In this document: in pieces, positions 32,667 through 41,078 of the stretch
Layout: the number at the start of each line of letters is the position of its first letter
Numbering within the stretch: position 1 is the first letter of the stretch
Source: Streptomyces sp. NBC_00249
Lineage (GTDB): Bacteria > Actinomycetota > Actinomycetes > Streptomycetales > Streptomycetaceae
Reading direction: 5' to 3'
NCBI RefSeq assembly: GCF_026342355.1
Contig: NZ_JAPEMV010000001.1
Span: forward strand, 1,054,001 to 1,118,000
Length of the DNA: 64,000 bases
Translations under genes and position numbers: made by a program
The notes under the pieces: model-generated
The model's database searches: none
What the model was told of the DNA's origin: nothing
Seen by the model: only the letters and a program-made list of their open reading frames with translations

Positions 32667-32712
32667 AATATAGCCGCCGACCCCCGGTTTCGGAAACCGG
32701 GGATTCTCCGGA
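32667..32712 (+). promoter_or_regulatory. ICE operator/promoter module, copy 3
   Basis: AATATA (32667-32672), then a 21-bp palindrome at 32682-32702 (centre 32692), then TTCTCCGGACC. The AATATA-to-centre distance is 25 bp. It lies inside the plus-strand operon and can start transcription of the second half (32759 onward: relaxase-like, DUF317, ATP-grasp, VirD4), making this half responsive to the same regulator as xis/int. Confidence 0.78.
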
Positions 32713-32758
32713 CCCTTTGTCTTCCACCGCCGCCCAGCGTCTTCGTGGAAGGACCTCC

Positions 32759-33175
32759 GTGCCCGAGACCCGCCCCGTTTACCTCCCGCCCGACCCGCTC
32801 ACCCCCGACCGGGACATCACCCATCAGCACTTCCGCCCCGGCGAGCACGTCGTGGTCCTCAAGGGCGCCGCCGGCGGAGAGCTGTGGGGCGACGCGATGA
32901 AGATCGTGGTCCCCTCCTGGCACACCCCGACCGACGAGAACGGATGGAGGCTGCTCGACCCCAATGGCGGCGACCGGTCCTACGTCACCGCCCACCCCCG
33001 CTACCTGGTGCACCTGTCCAAGCGGTGCCCGGAGTGCCTGATGCACCAGAAGGCGTTGCGGGAATACCTGGTCAAGCGCCTCGGGGACGCCGAGGAGGCC
33101 GTGGACTGCAGCTGGTACTCCCTGACCGCCGCCAACCAGCTCCTCCACATCGCCGACGCCCGCACCGGCCGGTGA
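32759..33175 (+). CDS. Hypothetical protein with a CPxC motif (138 aa)
   Basis: GTG at 32759 after GGAAGGA. A beta-rich N-terminal half (YLPPDPLTPDRDITHQHFRPGEHVVVLKG, AMKIVVPSWHTPT, RLLDPNGGDRSYVTAHPRYLVHL) is followed by KRCPECLMHQKALREYLVKRL and a helical end. CPEC plus nearby His could bind metal. It is the first gene after operator copy 3. No family is recognised. Confidence 0.65.
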   Translation: MPETRPVYLPPDPLTPDRDITHQHFRPGEHVVVLKGAAGGELWGDAMKIVVPSWHTPTDENGWRLLDPNGGDRSYVTAHPRYLVHLSKRCPECLMHQKALREYLVKRLGDAEEAVDCSWYSLTAANQLLHIADARTGR

Positions 33176-33250
33176 TCACCGCCGTCTTGCCACTGCGCGA
33201 AGCCGCCGGCCCGCAGCCGCCCTTCGAAAAGCCCGACCCCGAGCGAGATC

Positions 33251-34144
33251 ATGATCATTGAAGTCCACTCCCGTGACGTGACCGCCGACGAAGCCCTCGC
33301 CGAGGCGCTCGGCCGCGAGATCAGCATGGCCGAGGGCCTGACCACCGAGCCCGGCGGCACGGTGGTGGCCCACTGGAACCGGCTGGACCACTACACCGAC
33401 GACGACCGGATATGGGGGTCTGCGACGTGGGCCGACCATCTCGCCGACCCGTCGCTGGAGCACCCACTCGCCTCCGGGCCCGACGGCGACCGGCGCGCGA
33501 TCCTCCACATCACCGCACACCTGCATCCGCTGGACCGGGAGTTGAACCACGCCGAGTGGTCCGAGATCGGCTATCGGATCGCTCGTGTCGCCGGCATCGC
33601 GCCACCCGGCGACGACGCGGCAGGTCGGTGGATCGCCGTCCAGGGCCAGCCCGGCCGGCTGGACGTGATCGCCAACCTGGTCCGTGCCGACGGCACTTGG
33701 AGTGCCCCTCCCCACCGGCTCCTGCAGGCCCTGGTCGCCGAGGCGCGGAACATCGCGGCCGACCTCCTTCTGCACTCCAGCCCCCAGCAGCGCTCCGGCC
33801 CCCAGGACCCGTCGGCCGGTCCGGCGGTCACCGTCTCCCCGCGGGTGCCGACCGCGACCGGCCCGCTCGCGGGAATCCTGCGACAGCTCGCCGCCGAGCA
33901 GTCCGGCCCGATCGCCACCGTGCGCCAGCTCGTGGAGGAGGTCGGTCGGCAGGCCGCCGCGCTGCCCGACAACCAAACGGACGCCGCCGCACGGGACTTG
34001 TTCTGGGCAGCCCGCCGCCTGTACTGGCTGCAGGAGCAGCTGGGCGAGATCGCCTCGCGACTCCAGCCTCCCGCACCTCCGGCCCCCGTTGCGCCGACAC
34101 TGCCCGTGCAGGCAGCCACCTCGGCTCGTGCGATGGCCCGGTGA
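33251..34144 (+). CDS. Relaxase/mobilization-nuclease-like protein without the HUH histidines
   Basis: A 297-residue protein. Residues about 75-165 match the MOBP-type relaxase layout of actinomycetes: ILHITAHLHPLDRELNHAEWSEIGYRIARVAGIAPPGDDAAGRWIAV, then IANLVRADGTW. In true relaxases the RWIAV block is followed by an H-x-D-x-x-H-x-H stretch that binds the metal. Here the sequence is QGQPGRLDVIANL, so the His residues are missing, and no N-terminal catalytic Tyr motif is clear. The C-terminal half is helical with a Pro-rich end. It may be a non-catalytic DNA-binding relaxosome partner or a decoy. ATG 33251; GTGA overlap with the next gene. Confidence 0.65.
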   Translation: MIIEVHSRDVTADEALAEALGREISMAEGLTTEPGGTVVAHWNRLDHYTDDDRIWGSATWADHLADPSLEHPLASGPDGDRRAILHITAHLHPLDRELNHAEWSEIGYRIARVAGIAPPGDDAAGRWIAVQGQPGRLDVIANLVRADGTWSAPPHRLLQALVAEARNIAADLLLHSSPQQRSGPQDPSAGPAVTVSPRVPTATGPLAGILRQLAAEQSGPIATVRQLVEEVGRQAAALPDNQTDAAARDLFWAARRLYWLQEQLGEIASRLQPPAPPAPVAPTLPVQAATSARAMAR

Positions 34145-34794
34145 ACGAGCCTGCCAACCCGCGCAAGGCGCCGCCCATCACGGTCACCAGGGACGCGGAC
34201 ACCGGACGGATCACCGCCCGCGGCGGTGACGGGCTGGCCCAGGGCATCCTGGAACGCACGTTCTTCCTGCGTGAGGTTCGCGGGGGCACCTGGCACCGGA
34301 TGTCGCCGACCGTCGAGTCGGCGGACCAGGCGGCTGTGGCCAAGCTCGCCGTCGCCCGGCTCCAGGCCGCCGGATACCGGGTACAGGCCGACCCGCAGTT
34401 CGCGACCTCGACGACCGATCCCCGCTACGTGACGACGGGCCGGTCGATCGCGAACCTCGCAGAGTCCATCCGCGAAGCGGGCAGCCCGGCCGAGGTGTCC
34501 GACCGGCTGGAGGAGGTGACCGCCGCGCACGACGGCATCCTCGCCTCTCTGGGTCAGCTTCTCCACTCCCTTGCCTCCGTCTACGACGGCCTCGGCGGAC
34601 CTGCGGACCGGCACGTCGCGGCCCGGATGCGCTACCTGGCCGAGCACCGGCTCGGTCCCATCACCGCCGACCTGCTGCACACCCGCGCCGAACTCGCCGA
34701 CCGCACCACGGCCCCGGCCCGGCCTGGCACAGCCCTCCCCGCTGCCGCCCTGCCAGCCTCACCCGCCTCTACCGCCTCCGGACGGACCCGATGA
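34141..34794 (+). CDS. Hypothetical protein (217 aa)
   Basis: GTG at 34141 overlaps the relaxase-like gene by 4 bp. Segments: ITVTRDADTGRITARGGDGLAQGILERTFFLREVRGGTWHRM, a helical DNA-binding-like part (DQAAVAKLAVARLQAAGYRVQADPQF), then AHDGILASLGQLLHSLASVYDGLG and RMRYLAEHRLGPITADLLHTRAELADR. Coupling to the relaxase-like gene suggests a shared role in DNA processing, but no known domain is visible. Confidence 0.65.
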   Translation: MNEPANPRKAPPITVTRDADTGRITARGGDGLAQGILERTFFLREVRGGTWHRMSPTVESADQAAVAKLAVARLQAAGYRVQADPQFATSTTDPRYVTTGRSIANLAESIREAGSPAEVSDRLEEVTAAHDGILASLGQLLHSLASVYDGLGGPADRHVAARMRYLAEHRLGPITADLLHTRAELADRTTAPARPGTALPAAALPASPASTASGRTR

Positions 34795-34819
34795 CCCCCG
34801 CCCCAAGTTCGAGGAGCCC

Positions 34820-35587
34820 ATGCCCGCCCCCCATACCCTGCCCGCCGACGACAGCCGCGACGTCGAATCGTTCGCCACCGTCCTCTCCGAGGAACTCCCC
34901 GGCCACTGGACCATCCAGTACCACCAGCACGCCCGGCACGAGGAGCAGTTCACTCACGCCGAGAACGTATGGGACCTCAACGAGGTAGCAGCCGCGCTCG
35001 CCGAGTACGCCCTGGGCGCCGACGCCCACCTCGTCCGCGACGACGGGATGCGCCTGTACGTCACCGTCCACCCCCGGCATGAGGAGGAGTTCCTCGTCGC
35101 CGCCATCGCTCCGGCCGGCGTCGCCCCCGAGGCGTACGCCGGGGTACGCGAGCCTGACGGGATCGCCGTGCCCGCCGACGCCGAGCGCGCCGCCCGCGCC
35201 GTCACGGCAGATCTGCTGCCGCGCTACGACATCGCTCAGGCCCAGGTCCGGCACAACGCGATGAACCCCCCGCAGCCCGGGCCCGGTGCGCAGCAGGAGC
35301 AGGTGGTGATGACTTGGCTCGAGGACGGTTCCCTCGCCGCGGTCACCACCACCCGTCCCTCAGCCGAGGTCCTTCTCGCTGAAGGGTTCGTCTGGGAGAG
35401 CGCAGCGAAGGCGTACGTGCTCGGCGGGGACGACACCCGGTCCCAGGCCCACGCCGTCCGGGCCGCCGGCGCCCGCCTCGCCCGCCTCGGTGTCGCCACC
35501 GTGCTGCGCGCCGCCGCCCGCCCGGCCGCGGAGGCCACGCTGCCCACGCCCCAGCCCGGTGCCCGGACCACCGCCCGAACCCGGTGA
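34820..35587 (+). CDS. Hypothetical protein, paralogue family B (255 aa)
   Basis: ATG at 34820 after GAGGAG. Paralogue of the 27115 product, with the same blocks in the same order: LPGHWTIQYHQH, EYALGADAHLVRDDGMRLYVTVHP, VREPDGIAVPADAERAARAVTADLLPRYDIAQ, MTWLEDG, VLLAEGFVWESAAKAYVL and a final helix with RAAGARLARLGVATVLR. The family is unknown. Two copies on either side of operator copy 3 suggest duplication of a module. Confidence 0.72.
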   Translation: MPAPHTLPADDSRDVESFATVLSEELPGHWTIQYHQHARHEEQFTHAENVWDLNEVAAALAEYALGADAHLVRDDGMRLYVTVHPRHEEEFLVAAIAPAGVAPEAYAGVREPDGIAVPADAERAARAVTADLLPRYDIAQAQVRHNAMNPPQPGPGAQQEQVVMTWLEDGSLAAVTTTRPSAEVLLAEGFVWESAAKAYVLGGDDTRSQAHAVRAAGARLARLGVATVLRAAARPAAEATLPTPQPGARTTARTR

Positions 35588-35826
35588 CCGTGCCCGACCC
35601 TCGCCAGACCAACCGCCCCCAGCCATCGGCTGACACTCCTGACGGTCGGCCCCGTGTCCCGCTGCTCACAGCGGCCCGCCGACCGGTGCTCGCCCGCTTC
35701 CTGTTGCGCCGCTACCTGCGCGCCGTCGTCGTCAAAGCCGCAGGCACCGAGCGGCCCCGGCCAGCGATGTCACCGACGCGCCACGTTGGCGCACCGGCCG
35801 CCTCCATCCACCGCCACACCCGCTGA
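35584..35826 (+). CDS. Small basic hypothetical protein (80 aa)
   Basis: GTG at 35584 overlaps the previous stop (GTGA). The sequence is Pro/Arg-rich with one helical part (LLTAARRPVLARFLLRRYLRAVVVKAAG). There is no separate RBS; coupling supports translation. It could be a genuine small protein or a remnant. Function unknown. Confidence 0.42.
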   Translation: MTVPDPRQTNRPQPSADTPDGRPRVPLLTAARRPVLARFLLRRYLRAVVVKAAGTERPRPAMSPTRHVGAPAASIHRHTR

Positions 35827-35834
35827 CCGCCGTC

Positions 35835-36251
35835 GTGGGTAACGCACAGCCCCCTGGACCGCCCATGACCCCACCCGTCACCGCCGACGCCCTCACGGCG
35901 GGCATCACCCTGCAGCTCGACCAGCTCTCCGAGCGGCTGTCCCAGGCCGGGCCGCAGCAGGCCGCCCAGATCCTCCGGCAGGTCCTGGATGCCGACAGCG
36001 GCGTCCTCGGCAGGCTGTCAGCCCTGGTCGGCACCGGTACCTACGTGACCAAGCACCATGCCCAGAGCGGCGTCTTCCCGGCGGAGATGTGGCTGGCTCT
36101 CGGGCGCACCGCCAACACGTTGTACGACCTCGCCCTCGACCTGGACGAACACCAGGAAGTCTTCGAGGAGATCGCCACGCGCCGCCCCCTGACCACGTCG
36201 CCTCCGACCACTCAGGCCACCGCCCTGGTGGCGCGCGGGAGGCACCGGTGA
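35835..36251 (+). CDS. Small helical protein (138 aa), paralogue family C
   Basis: GTG at 35835 or ATG at 35865. The helical core ITLQLDQLSERLSQAGPQQAAQILRQVLDADSGVLGRLSALVGTGTYV resembles the 37191 product (LHRLAAHLRTGPSLADALPLIAALVNADTGTAARLGEALRGIARYL). The related N-terminal patterns suggest an ICE-specific family. It overlaps the following DUF317 gene by 4 bp; the 37191 gene likewise precedes a DUF317 gene, so each pair repeats the same order. Confidence 0.66.
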   Translation: MGNAQPPGPPMTPPVTADALTAGITLQLDQLSERLSQAGPQQAAQILRQVLDADSGVLGRLSALVGTGTYVTKHHAQSGVFPAEMWLALGRTANTLYDLALDLDEHQEVFEEIATRRPLTTSPPTTQATALVARGRHR

Positions 36252-37033
36252 GCCGAAAGCAGCAGTGGACCGGCTGGGGTCAGGCCCAGCAAGCTGAGCA
36301 GCACTACCTGATCGAACCGCGCTACCTGGCCGGCGGCGGAGACCTGCGGCATGTCAGCGAGTTCCTGCGCGCTTCGGGCTGGAAGGACATCACCCGCAAG
36401 TCCGGCACGACGCTCGCCTTCGACTCGCCCGACCAGATGGTGCGCGTCGCCTACCAGCCGCCGGGCGGCTGGCAGATCCACGGCGCCGCCCAGGGACATC
36501 AGCCGGCCTGGCAGGTCGCCCTCACCCCGCAGACCCCGGTGGAGATCGTCGCGGGCCTGACCGACGCACTCACCAAGCCGCGCTCGGCGCACGCCCCGAA
36601 CGTGTGGGCGCCGCTCACCGAGAAGTCGTGGAGCATGCAGCAGGACGACTACTTCGTAGCCCAGAGCCCCGACCGGCACGCCGTCGTGCAGTACGTCAAA
36701 GCCGGCGGTGACGGCAGCCAGGACCACTGGTGGGTCGGCGCCCGTAACGAGCACGGGCCCGTGTGGAACGTGCAGGCCACCGCGAGCACCCCGCTGAACC
36801 TGATGCAGTCCCTGACCACGGCCCTGGCCGACCCGGAGCCGGTGATGCGCCCGCGCGGACACGTCCCGCTCAGCAACCGGATCCGCGTGACCTCCGTGTC
36901 CGTGCGCCCCGACCAGCTCGGCGCCTGGCACCAGGCCCGCCTCTCCGCCGCCCGCGCCGCCACCTGGGGCCGCAACTGGGTCTCATCCCGTGCCCGGACC
37001 AGCAAGGCACCCGGCTATGCAAGAACCCGATGA
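36248..37033 (+). CDS. DUF317 family protein (261 aa)
   Basis: GTG at 36248 (GTGA overlap). Domain 1: YLIEPRYLAGGGDLRHVSEFLRASGWKD, FDSPDQMVRVAYQPPGGWQIHG, PAWQVALTPQTPVEIVAGLTDAL. Domain 2: DYFVAQSPDRHAVVQYV, DHWWVGARNEHGPVWNVQATASTPLNLMQSLTTALADPEPV. Two copies per protein is the usual DUF317 arrangement. A basic C-terminus (RAATWGRNWVSSRARTSKA) follows. It is paired with a family C protein upstream. Function unknown. Confidence 0.83.
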   Translation: MSRKQQWTGWGQAQQAEQHYLIEPRYLAGGGDLRHVSEFLRASGWKDITRKSGTTLAFDSPDQMVRVAYQPPGGWQIHGAAQGHQPAWQVALTPQTPVEIVAGLTDALTKPRSAHAPNVWAPLTEKSWSMQQDDYFVAQSPDRHAVVQYVKAGGDGSQDHWWVGARNEHGPVWNVQATASTPLNLMQSLTTALADPEPVMRPRGHVPLSNRIRVTSVSVRPDQLGAWHQARLSAARAATWGRNWVSSRARTSKAPGYARTR

Positions 37034-37190
37034 CCGGCCCGGTCCATCGTCGCCCCTCCTCGGCCGCGCCCTTGGGCGACATCTCACCCCGACCACCAGG
37101 CCCGGCCCGCCACCCGGCGCCTCCACCGCCCGGTCACGGCCTGACACCCCCACGCTCCTGAACCGCCTTCCCCTCTCCCCGGAGCTTTCG

Positions 37191-37556
37191 ATGACCGACG
37201 AACCCACCACCCAGCTGACCGCGGAAGAGGTCCGCGCGTCCGCCCAGACCCTGCACCGCCTCGCCGCCCACCTGCGGACCGGTCCCAGCCTGGCCGATGC
37301 CCTTCCCTTGATCGCCGCGCTCGTCAACGCCGATACAGGTACCGCAGCCCGCCTCGGCGAAGCCCTGCGCGGCATCGCCCGCTACCTCGCCCAGGAGACC
37401 ACCGTTCCCCGCACCGACACCGTCGAGGCGACCCTAGGCGAGTACATCGAAGCCGCATCCCTCCTGCAGGACCTGCGGCTGCTCGACCTCACCCTGGAAC
37501 CCCTGCGGACTGCCTCCGTCAGCAGGGCACCCGCCCAGGCGGTCCCGTGGCGGTAA
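37191..37556 (+). CDS. Small helical protein (121 aa), paralogue family C
   Basis: ATG at 37191 after GGAG. LTAEEVRASAQTLHRLAAHLRTGPSLADALPLIAALVNADTG and TVEATLGEYIEAASLLQDLRLLDLTLEPLR form an all-helical protein related to the 35835 product. It overlaps the following DUF317 gene by 10 bp, repeating the family C-DUF317 order. Confidence 0.66.
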   Translation: MTDEPTTQLTAEEVRASAQTLHRLAAHLRTGPSLADALPLIAALVNADTGTAARLGEALRGIARYLAQETTVPRTDTVEATLGEYIEAASLLQDLRLLDLTLEPLRTASVSRAPAQAVPWR

Positions 37557-38374
37557 GCCCCGCCCAGCGGGCCTCGTACGCCGAGGACCACGCCACGAAG
37601 ATCCCCTTCGAGACCACGCCCCGCCCCCTCGCCGGGCCCGGCGACCCACGCCACGTCACCCACGCCCTGCTCGCCGCCGGCTGGACCCTCACCTCCGCCC
37701 CCGGCGACCTCCGGATCGCCCTGGCTGGCCCCGACGAGGCCCGGCACCAGATGGTGATCGATCCGTTCGCCTCCGGCTCGCCGTGGCGGATCCAGTCCGT
37801 CGACTGGACGTGGAACGCCTCCTTCGACCGGATGGTGCCGGCGGAGATCATCGCCGGATTCACCGACGGCCTTCTCCACGGACCGCGCCGGGGCGACAGC
37901 AGTCCGTGGGAGCACATGCAGAAGGCCGGCTGGGCCGTGGAGCGCCAGCCGGGCGGCACCGGCCAGGCCCGCTCGCCTGCACCGGAGCTGCCGATCCGCG
38001 CCGAACTGCGTCCGATCTTCAACGACTCCTCCGACCACCTGGCTTGGCGCATCGTCCAGCCCGACCACATCGGTGCGCCGATCTGGAAGATGTGGATCAG
38101 CGGCCCGGTCCCGGAGCACCTCATGGCCGGCCTGGCCGAACAGCTCGTCTCGGCCGCCCCCGTCCTGCGTGGCATGTACGACCTCGATCACTACAGCGCC
38201 CGGCAGAACCCCAGCCCGCTCACTCCCCAGCAGGCAGTCGAAGCCCACTTCACCCGCATCGACGCCGCCCGGGCACAGGCCCGCTCCCAGCGCCGCACCC
38301 ACCTCACCACCCGCCTACCGGCCCCGGCCGCCGCCCCGGCAAGTCCGGCGCACTCCCGTACATCCCGCTCCTGA
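37547..38374 (+). CDS. DUF317 family protein (275 aa)
   Basis: GTG at 37547. Domain 1: FETTPRPLAGPGDPRHVTHALLAAGWTL, WRIQSVDWTWNASFDRMVPAEIIAGFTDGL. Domain 2: DSSPWEHMQKAGWAVERQ, HLAWRIVQPDHIGAPIWKMWISGPVPEHLMAGLAEQLVSAAPVLR. The layout P-R-x-L-A-G-x-G-D...V-P-x-E-I-I is DUF317. The C-terminal tail is basic and Pro/Ala-rich. It is more divergent from the 36248 product than expected for a recent duplicate. Confidence 0.8.
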   Translation: MAVSPAQRASYAEDHATKIPFETTPRPLAGPGDPRHVTHALLAAGWTLTSAPGDLRIALAGPDEARHQMVIDPFASGSPWRIQSVDWTWNASFDRMVPAEIIAGFTDGLLHGPRRGDSSPWEHMQKAGWAVERQPGGTGQARSPAPELPIRAELRPIFNDSSDHLAWRIVQPDHIGAPIWKMWISGPVPEHLMAGLAEQLVSAAPVLRGMYDLDHYSARQNPSPLTPQQAVEAHFTRIDAARAQARSQRRTHLTTRLPAPAAAPASPAHSRTSRS

Positions 38375-38393
38375 AACCCGAGAAGGCCCGCCC

Positions 38394-38990
38394 TTGCCCC
38401 AATCCGCCCCCTCCGGCAGCACTGGCGTCCCCGGCCTTCAGGCGATGGTCAGCCGTCTCGCGACCTTCCTGCGCGCGGCGGATGCGGCGGTCGACGCCTG
38501 GGACCTGTACTCCGACGAGCAGACCGATCTCGATGGCTGGCCGTACGACCCGGAGAGCTACGACGACCGCAAGGCCGTCCGGGACCACGTGGTGTGGAAG
38601 GCGTTCGAACCGGTCAGCGAGGAGGCCGGCGTCCTGCTCGACGCCGCCGAGGCCGACCTCGAACGGGTCCCCTCCTCTTCCGTCCAGAGCCGTTGGGCCT
38701 GGCAACTGACTCAACTGCGCGATGCGCTCGACCAGATAGCGGCCATCAGGACGGAGTGCCGAACCCTCCTCGCTGCCCATCCTCATGCGAGCGCGGAGGC
38801 CCGCCACGCTGCAGTTGACGCCCGTAACGCGGAGGCGTGGAACGCCCTGTACGGCTGGTTCGTCCACGGTCGTGCCGTCCTGGAGATCCGCACCTCCGCC
38901 GTAGGCAGCGCCGCGGGCCCTCGGATCGACGCCACCACCCCGCCGCCACCTGCTCCGCCGGCCACCGCCGGTCGCACGACCCGCCGCTGA
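38394..38990 (+). CDS. Hypothetical helical protein (198 aa), TTG start
   Basis: TTG at 38394 after AGAAGG. Contains LQAMVSRLATFLRAADAAVDAWDLYSDEQTDLDGWPYDPESYDD and helical parts (QLTQLRDALDQIAAIRTECRTLLAAH; ARNAEAWNALYGWFVHGRAVLEIR), ending Pro-rich. No known family. It precedes the ATP-grasp gene by 34 bp in the same operon. Confidence 0.66.
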   Translation: MPQSAPSGSTGVPGLQAMVSRLATFLRAADAAVDAWDLYSDEQTDLDGWPYDPESYDDRKAVRDHVVWKAFEPVSEEAGVLLDAAEADLERVPSSSVQSRWAWQLTQLRDALDQIAAIRTECRTLLAAHPHASAEARHAAVDARNAEAWNALYGWFVHGRAVLEIRTSAVGSAAGPRIDATTPPPPAPPATAGRTTRR

Positions 38991-39024
38991 ACCAACCTCT
39001 CTTCCCTTCTGCCTTGGAGTCCGC

Positions 39025-40266
39025 TTGTCCCTGCGTCCGTTCGTCCTCGTCGTCGCCCCGGGTGACGACATCTATCGCGGTTACTGCCTGCGCCAGGTTG
39101 CCGATGCCTACGACGTCGCCGTCATCACGACCGGTCCGATCACCTGGGAAGGACCCCACGTGGTCGACCATGAGATCGTCAGCGACATCGAGGATGAGGC
39201 CGGCCTCTTCGCTGCTGGTGAGGCGCTTGCCGAGCGCCGACCGATCGCGGGCGTGGTGACCTGGGCCGAGGCCCACCTGACTGCGGTGGCCCGGCTGGCC
39301 GAGCACCTCGGTCTCGCCACTACCAGCGTGGAGTCGGTCCGCACCTGCCGGGACAAGGCCGCCAGCCGCGCCGCGTTCGCTGCCCACGGTGTTCCGTCGG
39401 CCCGGTCCACCGCGGCGAACTCCCTGGACGAGGCCCTCTCGGCAGCATCTGCCATCGGCTATCCGGTCGTCGTCAAGCCCGCCTCGGTCGGCGGCAGCAT
39501 CGGCGTCATCAAGGCCGAGACGCAAGAGGACCTGGCCGACGCCTACGCCTTCGCCACCCGCGGGGTCCAGCTCCACGGCGGAGACAACACCGTCGTCCTG
39601 GTCGAGGAGTACCTGTCCGGCGAGGAAGTCAGCGTCGAGTGCGTGACGTACCAGGGCGTGACCACCGCGGTCGCGGTGACCCGCAAGGAACTCGGGGCCG
39701 AGCCGCTGTTCGAGGAAATCGGCCACACCCTCACCGCCAGCGACCCGCTGCTGGAGACCGTCGCGCCCATCGCCTCGGCGGCGGTCAAGGCCACCGGCAC
39801 CATGAACGGCATCCAGCACGTGGAACTGCGGCTCACCCCCTCCGGACCGCGCGTAATCGAGGTCAACGCGAGGATCGGCGGGGACTGGATCGGCTGGGCG
39901 GTCTGGCGGGCAACGGGACTGTCCCTGCCGCGGATCGCCGCCGACCTGGCCGTCGGCTGGGCCCCCGACCTCACCCCCGCCCGGCACCAGGCCGTCGCCA
40001 TCAAGGTCCTCTACGCCCCCGCCTCCGGCACCCTCGCCGAGCGGGCCATCGTCGGCGGGTTCACCGGGGCCGCCGGGTGGGTGCACGGCCCGGCCTGGCT
40101 GATGGAGGAAGGCGACGAGGTCCTGCTGCCGCCCGCAGGCGACCTCGACTCCGCCCGCATCGGCCTGTTCGCCACCCACGCCGACACCCTGGAACTCGCC
40201 GTCGCGCGCCGCACGGTCACCGCGAACCACATAGCCGTCACCGTCACGGACAGCGGGCGGGAGTGA
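39025..40266 (+). CDS. ATP-grasp domain ligase (413 aa), TTG start
   Basis: TTG at 39025 after GGAG. The preATP-grasp part (FVLVVAPGDDIYRGYCLRQVADAYDVAVIT) is followed by the ATP-grasp fold: SVRTCRDKAASRAAFAAHGVPSARS, IGYPVVVKPASVGGSIGVIKAET (ATP-binding loop with Lys), VLVEEYLSGEEVSVECVTYQG, and HVELRLTPSGPRVIEVNARIGGDWIG with the metal ligands E-x-N. This resembles the carbamoyl-phosphate synthase-like and L-amino-acid ligase group that forms carboxyl-amine bonds and often makes dipeptides. It sits between a helical protein and a DUF317 gene (GTGA overlap). The substrate is unknown. Confidence 0.85.
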   Translation: MSLRPFVLVVAPGDDIYRGYCLRQVADAYDVAVITTGPITWEGPHVVDHEIVSDIEDEAGLFAAGEALAERRPIAGVVTWAEAHLTAVARLAEHLGLATTSVESVRTCRDKAASRAAFAAHGVPSARSTAANSLDEALSAASAIGYPVVVKPASVGGSIGVIKAETQEDLADAYAFATRGVQLHGGDNTVVLVEEYLSGEEVSVECVTYQGVTTAVAVTRKELGAEPLFEEIGHTLTASDPLLETVAPIASAAVKATGTMNGIQHVELRLTPSGPRVIEVNARIGGDWIGWAVWRATGLSLPRIAADLAVGWAPDLTPARHQAVAIKVLYAPASGTLAERAIVGGFTGAAGWVHGPAWLMEEGDEVLLPPAGDLDSARIGLFATHADTLELAVARRTVTANHIAVTVTDSGRE

Positions 40267-41039
40267 ACGAGCCCGAGAAGCCGCCGGTACTCGCCCAGGT
40301 CACCCCCCGGTATCTGGCCGGCGGCGGTGACCCGCGCTGGGTGACAGCCCCGCTGCAGAAGGCATTCCGCTGGCAGCCCGCGCACATCCCCCTCAGCCCG
40401 GTCGTACGGCTCACCCGCCGCGACCGGCAGGCCGAGCTGCTGCTGTCACCGGACCCGGACGAACACTGGTGGACCCTGCACCACACCGGGACCACCGCCG
40501 GCGAGAAGGCGTGGACCATGCGCTTCGGCGCCCGGACCCCGGCCGAGATCATCGCCGCCGCCACCGACGCCCTCACCACCGGCCCGGCCGACAGCGCGGC
40601 CGATCCGATGCAGGTCCTGGAGCAGGCCGGTTGGAAGCGCTCCGTCCTGGAGCACCAGATCTCCTCGCCCGACGGATTCGTCACCGTCTCCCGGCACCCT
40701 CTCGGCGCGCTGCACATCGAGGTCACCGCCCACGACGGCCCCTGGACCTCCGAGCCCACTGCCCGTACGGCCTGGCGGGCGTACTTCTCCGACCACACCC
40801 CGCCCCACCTGGCCGCCGCAGTCCTCGCCGGCATGGTCTCCACCGAGCCGCTGCTGCGTGACGAGAAAGAGATATCCCCCTTCCTGCGCTACAGCGTCCG
40901 CATCGACCGCGAACGCGTTCCCGCCCATCAGGCCGAGTACGCCCTGTGGGAACGGGTCGACCGCCTCGCCGCCCACCGCACCGGCACACCGCTGCCGCCG
41001 CAGCCACCCGGCGGATCGCTGCCGCGCCGCTCCCGCTGA
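40263..41039 (+). CDS. DUF317 family protein (258 aa)
   Basis: GTG at 40263 overlaps the ATP-grasp stop. Domain 1: VTPRYLAGGGDPRWVTAPLQKAFRW, LLSPDPDEHWWTLHHT, AWTMRFGARTPAEIIAAATDALTTGP. Domain 2: DPMQVLEQAGWKR, SSPDGFVTVSRHPLGALHIEV, AWRAYFSDHTPPHLAAAVLAGMVSTEPLLR. This is the clearest DUF317 of the window. Coupling to an ATP-grasp gene and nearness to virD4 are notable. Function unknown. Confidence 0.84.
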   Translation: MNEPEKPPVLAQVTPRYLAGGGDPRWVTAPLQKAFRWQPAHIPLSPVVRLTRRDRQAELLLSPDPDEHWWTLHHTGTTAGEKAWTMRFGARTPAEIIAAATDALTTGPADSAADPMQVLEQAGWKRSVLEHQISSPDGFVTVSRHPLGALHIEVTAHDGPWTSEPTARTAWRAYFSDHTPPHLAAAVLAGMVSTEPLLRDEKEISPFLRYSVRIDRERVPAHQAEYALWERVDRLAAHRTGTPLPPQPPGGSLPRRSR

Positions 41040-41078
41040 CCCCCTTCGTCCCCGACCCCTCCATGGAATCGCGCGCCC

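Noticed and set aside
31661..33250. oriT next to the relaxase-like gene
   Set aside because: The palindrome at 32682 is shared with non-transfer sites, including xis/int and the left arm, so it is a regulatory module. No unique inverted repeat plus nick-site pattern was recognised.
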